Shown: positions 8,415 through 17,558 of the stretch, one piece after another
Layout: each line of letters begins with the position of its first letter
Numbering within the stretch: position 1 is the stretch's first letter
From: PKWO01 sp036561005
GTDB lineage: Bacteria > Pseudomonadota > Gammaproteobacteria > Burkholderiales > Burkholderiaceae_D
Assembly: GCA_036561005.1 (NCBI GenBank)
Contig: DATBQE010000096.1
Span: 1 to 35,282, forward strand
Direction: 5' to 3'
DNA: 35,282 nt
The notes under the pieces: generated by a model
What the model was told of the DNA's origin: nothing
What the model saw: the letters and a program-made list of their open reading frames with translations, nothing else
Database searches by the model: none
Program-made: the position numbers and the translations under genes

Positions 8415-9100
8415 CACAATCTGCCCACATTCTGATCGTCGAAGACGATCCCAAGATATCGGCACTGCTGACGGACTATTGCGTCGCGGCTGGCTATCAA
8501 TGCACCCGCGTCGAGGACGGCAACGACGCCATTGCCAAGGTTCGCGGCTTGCCGGTTGACTTGCTCTTGCTCGACCTGATGCTGCCGGGCATGGGCGGCA
8601 TCGAGGTGTGCAAGGCAGTGCGCACGTTCAGCCAGATTCCGATTATCATGCTGACTGCCAGGGTCGACGAAGTGGATCGACTGATCGGTTTGGACACCGG
8701 TGCTGACGACTACGTATGCAAACCGTTCAGCCCGCGTGAAGTCATGGCGCGGGTGAAAGCGCAGTTGCGCCGCGTGCAGGGCAAGCTGATTCACTCGGCC
8801 GAACCGCCGGTCAAGATAGAACGCGAACAAATGCGCATCGCCATCAAAGGCTCGGGCCTGCCGCTGACGCCGGTAGAGTTCCGCCTGCTCTCCGAGATGA
8901 TCGCCCACCCGGAGCGGGTTTACTCGCGCCAGCAACTGCTCGACCTTTGCCATGACGATCTGCGCGATACCAATGACCGTACCATTGATTCGCATGTCAA
9001 GAATATCCGCCGCAAGATAGCCTCATTGCTGCCTGGGATCGATTGTCTGCAGTCGGTATACGGGGTCGGCTATCGCTTTGCCCAGCCGGAACAGGGTTAA
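8411..9100 (+). CDS. OmpR/PhoB-family response regulator (BaeR-like)
   Basis: 229 residues. The receiver domain has acidic residues E11-D12-D13, phosphoacceptor D55 in LLLLDLMLPG and a conserved K in the CKPFSPRE loop. A C-terminal winged helix follows, with PLTPVEFRLL and the closing GVGYRF typical of the OmpR group. It is translationally coupled to the kinase gene through a four-base overlap, so the two form a cognate pair. The DDLRDTNDRTIDSHVKN recognition region resembles BaeR. The target genes cannot be read from the window; the neighbouring ParA gene starts 53 bases downstream on the same strand. Confidence 0.88.
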   Translation: MTQSAHILIVEDDPKISALLTDYCVAAGYQCTRVEDGNDAIAKVRGLPVDLLLLDLMLPGMGGIEVCKAVRTFSQIPIIMLTARVDEVDRLIGLDTGADDYVCKPFSPREVMARVKAQLRRVQGKLIHSAEPPVKIEREQMRIAIKGSGLPLTPVEFRLLSEMIAHPERVYSRQQLLDLCHDDLRDTNDRTIDSHVKNIRRKIASLLPGIDCLQSVYGVGYRFAQPEQG

Positions 9101-9153
9101 ACAGCAATTGCGGGCTATGTTCTTGTTGAGCCGACTAAGCTAGTATGTAGCTC

Positions 9154-9921
9154 ATGTCGATTGTAGCAATCTTCAATCAAAAGGGCGGCGTCGGCAAAAC
9201 CACGACCGCCTTGAACCTGGCAGCGGCATTGGCGCGCCGGGAACGTTCGCCGTATGCAATCGACCTCGACCCCCAAGCCCAGCTCAGCACCATTACCGGC
9301 GTTGCCGCACAATCGGGCGACGACACGGTACTGGCGCTGTTTCAGCGCAACCGCCCACTGGGGGAATTGCTGCGGCCGACCCAGCACGGCATCCAGATGA
9401 TCCCGTCGCACATGGAATTGTCCAAGGTGGATTCGTTGTACGGCAAGGGCTACAACGTCGTCAATCGCCTCAATACCGCTTTGCGTACGGAAGGCTTGAT
9501 GCAAAATGGGCAGACCTTCCTGCTCGATTGTTCTCCTCTGGTGGGCGTGCTGTCGCTCAATGCGATCTTTGCCTGCCACTGCATCATCGTACCGATTTCG
9601 GCCGATTATCTGTCGGCCAAGGGCGCGATGCAGATCACCAAGACACTCAATGCGCTGGAACCGGTATTGAAGCGGCGCGTCAATCGGCGCTACTTGCTGA
9701 CCCGGTTTGATGGCAGGCGCCGCATGGCCTGGGACGTGCTGCGCGACGTGGAGCAGCAATTCGGCAGCGAGGTGTGCCGCACGCGGATTGCGGAAAATGT
9801 CAGTCTGGCGGAAAGCCCCGCGTTCGGCAAGACGGTTTTCGAGCACGCCCCCAACAGCCGTGGTGCGCACGATTATGATGAATTGCTGGAGGAGTTGCTG
9901 GCCACGGGATTTATCGTGTAA
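9154..9921 (+). CDS. Orphan ParA/MinD-family ATPase
   Basis: 255 residues with a deviant Walker A motif NQKGGVGKTT (8-17), switch segment IDLDPQAQLS (38-47) and a LLDCSPLVGVLSLNA Walker B/switch region: the ParA/Soj fold that binds ATP, dimerises and usually associates with the nucleoid or membrane. No ParB or parS partner is adjacent, so this is probably an orphan ParA positioning some cargo other than a plasmid or chromosome origin. It lies 53 bases after the response regulator and may be co-transcribed with it. The ribosome site is weak, but the N-terminus starts right at the conserved first beta strand, which supports the ATG at 9154. Confidence 0.8.
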   Translation: MSIVAIFNQKGGVGKTTTALNLAAALARRERSPYAIDLDPQAQLSTITGVAAQSGDDTVLALFQRNRPLGELLRPTQHGIQMIPSHMELSKVDSLYGKGYNVVNRLNTALRTEGLMQNGQTFLLDCSPLVGVLSLNAIFACHCIIVPISADYLSAKGAMQITKTLNALEPVLKRRVNRRYLLTRFDGRRRMAWDVLRDVEQQFGSEVCRTRIAENVSLAESPAFGKTVFEHAPNSRGAHDYDELLEELLATGFIV

Positions 9922-9938
9922 ATCCCACGCTGGTTCGC

Positions 9939-10148
9939 TTATTTTGAAATCAGGGACAGGATATCTTCCAGCGAAGCCGAAGGACGGGCCTTGTCCTCGG
10001 TCTGCCTGATCTCGCAACTGAGAACTTCGCAATCGCGATACATCTGGCGCAGGCGCCGTTCGGCGCCGTCCCGATCCGGCGCAGCGATGACCACACTGAC
10101 GATTTTGGAACCGTCGCGCGTTTTGACCGAAAAATCGAATTTCGTCAT
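9939..10148 (-). CDS. Small hypothetical protein, 69 aa
   Basis: The ATG at 10148 is preceded by AGGA at a good distance; a start five codons further upstream (10163) has no ribosome site. The protein is soluble and charged, beginning MTKFDFSVKTRDG and including IVSVVIAAPDRDGAERRL. This gives a beta-strand pair followed by a helix, somewhat like small nucleic-acid-modification or stress proteins, but no family was recognised. It faces the ParA gene convergently with 17 bases between stops, and is divergent from the lipoprotein gene at 10268, sharing a 119-base upstream region. Confidence 0.6.
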   Translation of the reverse strand: MTKFDFSVKTRDGSKIVSVVIAAPDRDGAERRLRQMYRDCEVLSCEIRQTEDKARPSASLEDILSLISK

Positions 10149-10267
10149 GATGGTTCCTGTCATGGATTCATCCGCAATCTTTACGTCCTATCTTCCCACA
10201 GCATAGTCCAATCCGGCAAAAACGGTAGATTTGCCTGGTGCACTGTCTTCGACTGGTATCATGGCGC

Positions 10268-10789
10268 ATGCAAAAAAACCTCTTTTCCGCGACTCTCTGC
10301 GTCGCCATTGCACTCGGCGCACTGTCACTCGGCGCCTGCGACCCAAAATTCAATTGGCGCGAAGTGAAAGGCAAGAATCCGCCTTTCACCGTACTTCTGC
10401 CCGCCAAACCGGCTTCCATGACTCGCCCAATCAATCTCAACGGACAAAAAGTCGACATGACCATGACTGCGGCAGAGGTCGACGGCGTGAGTTTTGCCGT
10501 CGGTGCCGTGCAGTTTGCCGATCCGGTCCAAGCGCACGATGCGGTGCGCCTGATGCAAACGGCAATGATCAAAAACATCAATGGAACGGCCAAGCCCCTT
10601 GGTGGGTCGAACGATGGCGGCGACATCGAAGCGAGCGGTGCGCCTGCAGCAGGCGGTCCCAAATTTTTGTTGATCGGCCATTTTGCTGCGGTCGGTAATG
10701 GCGCCTATCAGGTGATTGTGCTGGGGCCGGAAAAGGAAGTGTCACGCGAGCAGGCCGCCACCTTCCTGACTTCGTTCAATCCAAACTAA
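10268..10789 (+). CDS. Putative lipoprotein, 173 aa
   Basis: From the ATG at 10268 the N-terminus (MQKNLFSATLCVAIALGALS) is a signal peptide ending in lipobox LGAC, so the mature protein would be lipid-anchored in the envelope. The remainder begins DPKFNWREVKGKNPPFTVLLPAKP and contains a beta-rich domain with VDMTMTAAEVDGVSFAVGAVQF. This resembles small betaproteobacterial envelope proteins of unknown function. No catalytic motif is visible. A start ten codons upstream would disrupt the signal peptide and was not chosen. The upstream ribosome site is weak. Confidence 0.7.
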   Translation: MQKNLFSATLCVAIALGALSLGACDPKFNWREVKGKNPPFTVLLPAKPASMTRPINLNGQKVDMTMTAAEVDGVSFAVGAVQFADPVQAHDAVRLMQTAMIKNINGTAKPLGGSNDGGDIEASGAPAAGGPKFLLIGHFAAVGNGAYQVIVLGPEKEVSREQAATFLTSFNPN

Positions 10790-10916
10790 ACCATTCGGCG
10801 TGCTGTCCGGCCGTGAGAAGTGTGGCACTATGTGCCGCGAACTACCGATGACCGTAGCGAAAATTCGTGCTATGTTTGTCACCAGGATCGATGAATAACC
10901 GTGCCAAGGAGGCCCA

Positions 10917-11261
10917 ATGCTGATCACCTTCAAATCGAAAGCTGCCGCAGAAGTGGTGATGTATGAAGAACATGCCAAGCCCCTGCTTGATCTGGTGCAT
11001 AAAGACACCAAAATGGGCGTCATTACGGCAGCAGAAGCGGCGGGTATCGCCGAGCGTCTGGAAGCAGTCATCAAGGAAAGCAAGGCCCATCCGACATCCG
11101 AAGAAGTCGCGCGCGATGTGGTTGCGCATCACGGAGGCGCGGGCGCTGACCACGACCACGAACCGGCCCAATATGTGAGTTTTGCGACGCGTGCCTATCC
11201 CTTGCTCGAGATGATACGCGCCGCAGCACGCGGCGGCCACGACATTCTCTGGGGCGTTTGA
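10917..11261 (+). CDS. DUF1840 family protein
   Basis: 114 residues, starting MLITFKSKAAAEVVMYEEHA, the signature opening of DUF1840, a small Burkholderiales family of unknown function. A strong AAGGAGG ribosome site lies five bases before the ATG. A His/Asp-rich stretch (HHGGAGADHDHEP, about 71-83) could bind metal, but this is only suggested by composition. The stop TGA overlaps the TTG start of the downstream hydrolase gene, indicating translational coupling. Confidence 0.8.
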   Translation: MLITFKSKAAAEVVMYEEHAKPLLDLVHKDTKMGVITAAEAAGIAERLEAVIKESKAHPTSEEVARDVVAHHGGAGADHDHEPAQYVSFATRAYPLLEMIRAAARGGHDILWGV

Positions 11262-12091
11262 ACGTGCAGAGCCAGGAGCAGCGCATCGCGGCAAGCGACG
11301 GCACGCTTCTCTTCGTTACCGACTGGCGGCCGGAAGCAGTCGAATCGTCGCGCGGCGGCGTGGTCCTGATGCATGGCCTCGGCGAACATAGCGGGCGCTA
11401 TCAGCATGTCGCGCAATTTTTCAACGCGCTTGGCATGAGTGTGCGAACCTTCGATCACCGTGGCCACGGCCGCTCCGGCGGAGCGCGCGGCGACGTGCCG
11501 GATTCCGACTGCATGGTGCGCGATGCTCAGACCGTCATCGAGGATTTCGCCAGCAAATTTCCAGTGCCGCCAATTTTGTTCGGCCACAGCATGGGGGGAT
11601 TGGTCGCTGCGCGCTATGCGGTGGAAAAGCGTTCGCCGTTGCGCGCCTTGGTCCTGTCTTCTCCTGCGCTGGCGATTTCACTGTCGCGAGGGCAAAAGCT
11701 GTTGCTCAAGCTCCTGAGCATAGTTGCGCCGGGCCTGACCTTGCCCAACGGGCTGGAACAGCGCTACCTCTCGCATGATGCCAACGTCGTCGAAGCGTAT
11801 GGCAAGGACCCCTTGGTGCATAGCAAAATCAGCGCGCGCCTGCTCAACAGCATGCTCGCTTCCATCGCCCTCGCCCAGGGGAAGGCTGCCGGTCTTGCCA
11901 TTCCGACCTTGCTGGTTTATGCCGGCGACGACCGTATCGTCGATGCAGGGGGAAGCGAAACGTTCGGCAAATCCCTGCCGGCAAACCTGGCCGAAATACA
12001 TGTCTACCCAAAGTTGTACCACGAGATTTTCAATGAGATCGACGCCGAACAGGTGTTCGGCGATGTTCGCAACTGGCTGGCAAAATTGTAG
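11258..12091 (+). CDS. Alpha/beta hydrolase, monoacylglycerol-lipase-like
   Basis: 277 residues. The serine-hydrolase fold shows VVLMHGLGEHSGRY (oxyanion region), FDHRGHGRSGG, the nucleophile elbow GHSMGG (Ser111), an acid in LVYAGDDRIVD and a catalytic His in KLYHEIFNE. This is the pattern of the Hydrolase_4/lysophospholipase-monoglyceride lipase group, cytoplasmic with no signal peptide. The start is either the TTG at 11258, overlapping the preceding stop, or the GTG at 11264; GGGG at 11251-11254 could serve both. The true ester substrate is unknown. Confidence 0.85.
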   Translation: MNVQSQEQRIAASDGTLLFVTDWRPEAVESSRGGVVLMHGLGEHSGRYQHVAQFFNALGMSVRTFDHRGHGRSGGARGDVPDSDCMVRDAQTVIEDFASKFPVPPILFGHSMGGLVAARYAVEKRSPLRALVLSSPALAISLSRGQKLLLKLLSIVAPGLTLPNGLEQRYLSHDANVVEAYGKDPLVHSKISARLLNSMLASIALAQGKAAGLAIPTLLVYAGDDRIVDAGGSETFGKSLPANLAEIHVYPKLYHEIFNEIDAEQVFGDVRNWLAKL

Positions 12092-12193
12092 GTCCGCAAT
12101 CGGCTTGCCCCGGCAAATTCGGCCGGCTCGCCGTGCAAGGTATACAATCCGGGCTCGTTTATCGAGATCTTCCCGGGATCGTCAAGAGAAGCC

Positions 12194-13498
12194 ATGCTTA
12201 AACCCTCGCTAAAAACCGATTCGCTCGCCTTCAGTTTGTTGGGCGCAGCGCAAGCCGTGGCTGCGGTGCGCGCCGGCACCGCCTTGCCGCAGGCGCTGGC
12301 GCAAATCAATGCAAAATTTCAGCTCCAGCCACAGGCGCGCGGTGCGATCCAGGACATCGCCTATCGCACCATGCGCCACCTCGGGCGCGCAGAAACCCTG
12401 CTTGGCGCCATGACGCAAAAGAATCCGGAACCCGCCTTGCTGCGCGCCCTGCTGTGCTGCGCTCTGGGCCTGTTGTCGGACCCGGGCGAGAAGGCTTACG
12501 ACAGTTTTACCCTGGTCAACCAGGCGGTTGAAGCGACGGCTTCCGACCCGTCGATTGCGCATGCCAAGGGCATGGTCAACGCGGTGCTGCGCCGTTTTTT
12601 GCGCGAGCAGGATCAATTGCTGCAGGAAGCCTTGGGCAATCCAGTGGCGCGCTGGAATTATCCGGCATGGTGGATCGATACCGTGAAGGCGGCCTACCCC
12701 AACCAATGGCAGGACATCCTCCAGGCCGGCAATTGCGCGCCGCCGATGACGTTGCGCGTCAATTGCCGGCAGACCACGACGACGGCTTATCTGCAAACGC
12801 TGGCCGAGCACGCCATATCGGCTACACAGGTCGGCCCGTCCGCCGTGCGCCTGGGCCAGGCCATGTCGGTCAATCGCATTCCCGGTTTCGACCAAGGCCT
12901 GGTCTCGGTGCAGGACGCGGCGGCGCAGTTGGCCGCACCTTTACTTGACGTGCAGGACGGCATGCGCGTCCTCGATGCCTGCGCCGCACCGGGCGGCAAG
13001 ACCGGTCACCTGCTTGAATGCGCAGACATTGACCTGCTGGCATTGGACAGCGACAGCAAGCGCCTGCCGCGGATCACGGAAAATCTCGAACGCCTGCATT
13101 TGAAGGCGCGACTGGAAACCGGCGATGCGGCCAAACGCAACTGGTGGAATGGGCAACAATTTGATCGTATCCTGGCTGACGTGCCTTGCACGGCGTCGGG
13201 GATCCTGCGCCGCCACCCGGATATTCGCTGGCTGCGGCGCAAGGCCGATATTGCGCAATTGACAGCGATATCGCGGCAAATACTCGATAATTTGTGGCAG
13301 ATGTTAGCTCCGGGCGGAAAACTGCTGTTTGTCACCTGTTCCGTATGGCCGCAGGAATCGGAGGCGCAAGCGGCTGCATTCGCCGAACGCAATCATGCGC
13401 AACGCCTGCCGGCACCGGGTCAGCTTTTGCCAGGTGCCACTGCGGATCACGACCATGACGGTCTGTTTTACGCCCTGTTCCAGAAAGCCCCGCACTAG
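12194..13498 (+). CDS. rsmB: 16S rRNA (cytosine-967-C5)-methyltransferase RsmB
   Basis: 434 residues, the usual size. An N-terminal NusB-like RNA-binding domain (about 10-140) precedes the class I SAM-dependent methyltransferase domain. The SAM site is DACAAPGGKTGHLLE. Motif IV is DVPCTASGILRRHPDIRW and motif VI contains VTCSVWPQESE, giving the two cysteines used by RNA m5C methyltransferases. It methylates C967 of 16S rRNA. A TATACAAT stretch at 12141-12148 may be a -10 box, but no convincing -35 was seen. Position before DUF4390 and ntrY is the usual Burkholderiales order. Confidence 0.93.
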   Translation: MLKPSLKTDSLAFSLLGAAQAVAAVRAGTALPQALAQINAKFQLQPQARGAIQDIAYRTMRHLGRAETLLGAMTQKNPEPALLRALLCCALGLLSDPGEKAYDSFTLVNQAVEATASDPSIAHAKGMVNAVLRRFLREQDQLLQEALGNPVARWNYPAWWIDTVKAAYPNQWQDILQAGNCAPPMTLRVNCRQTTTTAYLQTLAEHAISATQVGPSAVRLGQAMSVNRIPGFDQGLVSVQDAAAQLAAPLLDVQDGMRVLDACAAPGGKTGHLLECADIDLLALDSDSKRLPRITENLERLHLKARLETGDAAKRNWWNGQQFDRILADVPCTASGILRRHPDIRWLRRKADIAQLTAISRQILDNLWQMLAPGGKLLFVTCSVWPQESEAQAAAFAERNHAQRLPAPGQLLPGATADHDHDGLFYALFQKAPH

Positions 13499-13858
13499 GC
13501 CAGGCTTCCTGCCGAGGTGCACAGAAACGTTCGCCGGAGAATGAACTTTCACCCGCCGGAAATGATCGGAGCGGGGCAACGATTGCAAAAACCATTCCGG
13601 AAAAGATGCCCTTGGGTGCCAACGGGGGATGGATTGACTTTCGATCAACGGACAGGCGACCTATTGGTCGAATCCGTTGCAAAAATTACGATTTGTACAA
13701 AATTTCAGGGATTTGAACCGAAATACCACGGTCCAGAGACGCAAAACTGGTCTAATAACAGGTAAAAACGGCAACCCCGTTACAATGGGCCGCCTTGCCG
13801 CTTCATCGCTCGGCGTCGACTAACTTATTACTGCGGAACCGTCCGCAATCTGGCACGC
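13499..13858. other. Gene-free stretch between rsmB and the DUF4390 gene
   Basis: About 360 bases without a gene that can be supported. An 82-codon open frame from a GTG at 13517 has no ribosome site and no recognisable protein features. The right part becomes A/T-rich and contains a TACAAT box at 13781-13786, which could be the -10 element of a promoter for the DUF4390-ntrY-ntrX genes, but no matching -35 was found. No terminator hairpin with a T-run was seen after rsmB. Confidence 0.4.
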
Positions 13859-14440
13859 GTGACAAGACGAATCATCAACATTTTCCATCGCGGAATGCTG
13901 GCGGCCCTGCTGCTCGTCTTGACGTTCGTCCAAGCACCTGTCTACGCTGCCGAGAGTATCGAGATCGTCCAGGCGCATCTGGAAGGCTCGCAAGAAGGCT
14001 ATCGCCTGTCAGCCACGTTTGCCTTCGAGCTCAACCATACGCTGGAAGATGCGATCAGCCACGGTATTCCGCTGCACTTCACGACCCAGGTCGAGATCAA
14101 GCGGCCGCGCTGGTATTGGTTCGACGAGTCAACAATCAATATCGAGCGCACCATCATCATTTCCAGGAACCTGCTGACCAACGAATACCAGGCCGGCGTG
14201 ATAGGTGGCGTACAGCGCAGCTTCCCCAACCTCGAAGAAGCCATGGACCTGCTGCGCCGTCCCAGCCGCTGGGTCGTGGCAGATCACAACGCCTTGAAAT
14301 CGGGCACGACCTATCACGTGAGCGTGCAAATGCGGCTCGATCTGGAATCGCTCTCCAAACCGATCAAGGTAGATTCGATCAATAATAGCGACTGGCGGCT
14401 TTCTTCCGAGCGCAAGTCATTTCCCTTCAAGGCGGAATAG
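13859..14440 (+). CDS. DUF4390 family exported protein
   Basis: 193 residues from a GTG at 13859. The N-terminus (MTRRIINIFHRG, then a hydrophobic run ending VYA-AE) is a Sec signal peptide, so the protein is periplasmic. The body, with IEIVQAHLEGSQEGYRLSATF and FTTQVEIKRPRWYWFDE, is the DUF4390 pattern found just upstream of ntrY in Burkholderiales. No ribosome site is clear; an ATG at 13895 would remove the positively charged start of the signal and is less likely. Function is unknown. Conserved linkage to NtrY suggests a role in signal input or envelope sensing, which is inference. Confidence 0.8.
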   Translation: MTRRIINIFHRGMLAALLLVLTFVQAPVYAAESIEIVQAHLEGSQEGYRLSATFAFELNHTLEDAISHGIPLHFTTQVEIKRPRWYWFDESTINIERTIIISRNLLTNEYQAGVIGGVQRSFPNLEEAMDLLRRPSRWVVADHNALKSGTTYHVSVQMRLDLESLSKPIKVDSINNSDWRLSSERKSFPFKAE

Positions 14441-14522
14441 CCTTTTCAGCATACCGATCAGCACCTGCAATGACTGCCCCTCTCCGCAACCGTTTGTGTG
14501 CAACGCCTGACTCGGGACAATT

Positions 14523-16775
14523 GTGGTCCGCGTCCTAAGGTATTTCCTGCTGATCGGCGGTCCGCTGATCTGCATCCTCTTGTTCCTGCTGGTTGCAGCA
14601 TCGGACAATTCGGCGGCTTTTGAAAAGAACTACCCTTGGCTGCTCGGACTCAATGCCTTGTTCGCGGTGGCCCTGCTGATTTCGGTCATTTCGCTGATCA
14701 TCCGACTCTACCGCAACTATCAACAAAAGCAGTTCGGCTCGCGCTTGATGGCGCGCCTGGTGCTGCTGTTTGCCATCATCGGCGTATTGCCCGGCACGGT
14801 GATTTATCTCGTGTCGGTGCAGTTCGTTTATCACTCGATCGAATCGTGGTTCGATGTGAGCGTCGAATCTGCGCTGGACTCGGGGCTCAACCTCGGCCAC
14901 GCGGCTCTCGAATCGCAGCTTAACGACTTGCTGGCCAAGGGGCGCAGCGTGGCCCTGGAAATTTCCGACCTCTCCATGGTCGGCCAGACCACGCAATTGA
15001 CCAAGCTGTACGAAGCCAATCCGACGCTGGAGGCGGTGGTCGTCACCGCCAGCGGGCGCGTGCTGGCCGACGTGGGCAGTCAGGTCAGCGCAGTGGTTCA
15101 GGATTTGCCGACGCCGGCGATGTTGAAGCAGGCGCGCCTGACGCGAGGCTATTCCGCGCTGGAGAGCCCGAACAATGTCAACGGCGCCGACAATACCAAT
15201 GACTTGCGCATGCGCGTCATCATTGCCATCCCCGGTTCGAGCGCCGAGTGGTCTGGCCAAAGCGAGGGGCGCTTCTTGCAATTGTTGCAGCCGATTCCGA
15301 CTTCGCTGGCCACCAATACCAAAGCGCTAAGCGACACGTCGCGCGAATACCATGAACGTTCGCTCGGACGGACAGGATTGCGCAAGATCTACATCGAGAC
15401 GCTGACTTTGACCCTGTTGCTGGCAACATTCTGCGCCATCGCGGCCGGCTTCGTCATCGCCAGCAATCTTGCCAAGCCTTTGCTGCTGCTGGCCGAGGGT
15501 ACCAAGGCGGTGGCCGAGGGCAATCTCTCGCCGCGTCCCATCGTCACGAGTTCCGACGAACTGGGCACATTGACGCAATCCTTCAACACCATGACGCGCC
15601 AACTTGCCGATGCGCGGGCGTCGGTCGAACTCAATCGCGCCGCGCTGGAAAACGCCAAGGCCTATCTCGAATCGGTGCTGGCCAACATGTCGGCCGGCGT
15701 GATGGTGTTGGACAGCCACTTTGTGCTGGTTAGCTGCAATGAGTCGGTCGAGCGCATTCTGCACCACGAATTTGCGCCCTACCTGGGCAAGGCCCTGGCC
15801 GAGGTCGCGGAATTGCGAGATTTTTACACCGCCATCACGCAAGCCTTTTCCGAACAAAGCGCCCAATCGGCCGCTGATCGCGCCGACGGCACGCATCAAC
15901 ATTGGCAGCACCAGATCGAATTGCCGCGCGTGCACGGCAGCGAGGAGGCAGACAACAATACCACCCTGCTCGCTCGCGGGTCGCGCCTGCCGGTCGGTAG
16001 TGGTACCGGTTATGTCGTGGTATTCGACGATATTTCGGACGTGATCTCGGCGCAGCGCAGTTTTGCATGGGGTGAAGTGGCGCGCCGCCTGGCCCATGAA
16101 ATCAAGAATCCGCTGACGCCGATCCAATTGTCGGCCGAGCGACTGCAAATGAAATTGTCGGACAAGCTTACGCCAGCCGACGCCGCCATGCTGGAAAAGA
16201 GCACGTCAACGATCGTCAATCAGGTGTCCGCCATGAAACGCATGGTCGACGACTTCCGCGACTATGCCAAAACGCCGCCGGCAGTATTGTCGGCGCTCGA
16301 CCTGAATGCCTTGATCGAGGAAATCCTGCACCTTTACCTTGGCGGCAACGACAAGGATGTTATTCACGCCACGCTGGCGGACAACCTGCCGGCCATCATG
16401 GGCGACGCGACACAGTTGCGCCAGGTTATCCATAATCTCTTGCAGAACGCCCAAGATGCAGTCAGCGATCACCCGGAGCGCCTGCCCCATATAGAACTGG
16501 TCACCGAAGCGGTACGCTACAAGAGCGCCAGCGAAGAGGCGCGAACGGCCGTGCGGATTACGATCAGCGACAATGGCCCTGGATTTTCAGCGAAAATCTT
16601 GGCACGGGCGTTCGAACCCTACGTCACTTCCAAGCCGCGCGGCACCGGTCTGGGATTGGCGATGGTCAAGAAAATCATCGATGAACACGGCGGTCGCATC
16701 GATATTCAGAATCGAAGCGATGCAAATGGTGCAAAGGTGTCAATTTTGCTGTTAAAGTTAGCACCCATGGAATAA
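14523..16775 (+). CDS. ntrY: NtrY-like sensor histidine kinase
   Basis: 750 residues from a GTG at 14523. Hydrophobic segments lie near 7-26, 40-66 and 77-100, followed by an extracytoplasmic region (about 105-290), a fourth membrane segment (about 295-320), a HAMP domain, a PAS domain starting ESVLANMSAGVMVLDS, a HisKA domain with AHEIKNPLTPIQLSAERL, and a HATPase domain with NLLQNAQDA, DNGPGF and GTGLGLAMVKKI. This is the NtrY layout. It should phosphorylate the receiver protein encoded 25 bases downstream. NtrY/NtrX systems have been linked to nitrogen, redox and envelope control in different bacteria; the role here is not shown by the sequence. Confidence 0.88.
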   Translation: MVRVLRYFLLIGGPLICILLFLLVAASDNSAAFEKNYPWLLGLNALFAVALLISVISLIIRLYRNYQQKQFGSRLMARLVLLFAIIGVLPGTVIYLVSVQFVYHSIESWFDVSVESALDSGLNLGHAALESQLNDLLAKGRSVALEISDLSMVGQTTQLTKLYEANPTLEAVVVTASGRVLADVGSQVSAVVQDLPTPAMLKQARLTRGYSALESPNNVNGADNTNDLRMRVIIAIPGSSAEWSGQSEGRFLQLLQPIPTSLATNTKALSDTSREYHERSLGRTGLRKIYIETLTLTLLLATFCAIAAGFVIASNLAKPLLLLAEGTKAVAEGNLSPRPIVTSSDELGTLTQSFNTMTRQLADARASVELNRAALENAKAYLESVLANMSAGVMVLDSHFVLVSCNESVERILHHEFAPYLGKALAEVAELRDFYTAITQAFSEQSAQSAADRADGTHQHWQHQIELPRVHGSEEADNNTTLLARGSRLPVGSGTGYVVVFDDISDVISAQRSFAWGEVARRLAHEIKNPLTPIQLSAERLQMKLSDKLTPADAAMLEKSTSTIVNQVSAMKRMVDDFRDYAKTPPAVLSALDLNALIEEILHLYLGGNDKDVIHATLADNLPAIMGDATQLRQVIHNLLQNAQDAVSDHPERLPHIELVTEAVRYKSASEEARTAVRITISDNGPGFSAKILARAFEPYVTSKPRGTGLGLAMVKKIIDEHGGRIDIQNRSDANGAKVSILLLKLAPME

Positions 16776-16800
16776 TTGCAGAATTAAAGAAGGCGCGCAC

Positions 16801-17523
16801 ATGGCAAATATCCTCGTTGTAGACGATGAGATGGGCATACGAGAGTTACTCTCGGAAATACTTGGCGACGAAGGTCACGTCGTCGTTACCGCAGAAAATG
16901 CACAACAGGCACGTGAATCCAGAGCGGCCAACGTACCAGACCTGGTACTGCTCGATATCTGGATGCCCGATACCGACGGCGTTACCCTGCTCAAGGAATG
17001 GCAGCGCGACGGCTTGTTGACCATGCCGGTGATCATGATGTCCGGCCATGCCACGATCGACACGGCAGTCGAAGCGACGCGTATTGGCGCCCTGAATTTC
17101 CTGGAAAAGCCGATTTCCCTGCAAAAGCTGCTGAAAGCGGTGCAGCAAGGCCTGTCGCGCTCGGTGGAAACGGTGCGGCCGGTCAATTATCAGGTGCGTT
17201 CGGCAGCCCCGCAGGTGGAAGCCACCCGTGCCGTACAAGATATTTCTTTCTCAGCCGGCAGCACGGTGCATGCCAGCCCGGCCAGTGTGACGGCCATTTC
17301 GATGATGCCGCAAGACACGCAATTGTTTTCGCTGTCCTTTGACCTGCCGTTGCGCGAAGCACGCGACGCCTTCGAGCGTGCCTATTTCGAACACCACCTG
17401 ACGCGTGAAGGCGGCAGCATGACGCGCGTGGCGGAAAAAACCGGTCTGGAACGGACCCATCTTTACCGCAAGCTCAAGCAACTTGGGGTCGAGCCGGGCA
17501 AGCTGTCGAAAAAGGGCGGATAA
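16801..17523 (+). CDS. NtrX-like response regulator lacking the AAA+ domain
   Basis: 240 residues. The receiver domain (1-120) has D8-D9-E10, phosphoacceptor D52 in LVLLDIWMPD, and K in LEKPISLQKL. A linker (about 125-185) of low conservation leads to a C-terminal Fis-type helix-turn-helix (about 190-235, FERAYFEHHLTREGGSMTRV then GLERTHLYRKLKQLGV). Classical NtrX/NtrC (about 450 residues) carries a sigma54-activating AAA+ module between these parts; it is absent here, with no GAFTGA or Walker motifs. The protein therefore cannot activate sigma54 directly and should work as a DNA-binding regulator. AAGAAGG precedes the ATG. Confidence 0.85.
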   Translation: MANILVVDDEMGIRELLSEILGDEGHVVVTAENAQQARESRAANVPDLVLLDIWMPDTDGVTLLKEWQRDGLLTMPVIMMSGHATIDTAVEATRIGALNFLEKPISLQKLLKAVQQGLSRSVETVRPVNYQVRSAAPQVEATRAVQDISFSAGSTVHASPASVTAISMMPQDTQLFSLSFDLPLREARDAFERAYFEHHLTREGGSMTRVAEKTGLERTHLYRKLKQLGVEPGKLSKKGG

Positions 17524-17558
17524 CACGCCGGGATTCTTTTCTCCAATATGGCAATCCC

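Noticed and set aside
7000..9100. Frameshift in the kinase-regulator pair because of their overlap
   Set aside because: The four-base ATGA overlap is normal translational coupling and both proteins have complete domains.
13517..13765. 82-codon open frame between rsmB and DUF4390
   Set aside because: GTG start without a ribosome site, no family features and composition like non-coding DNA.
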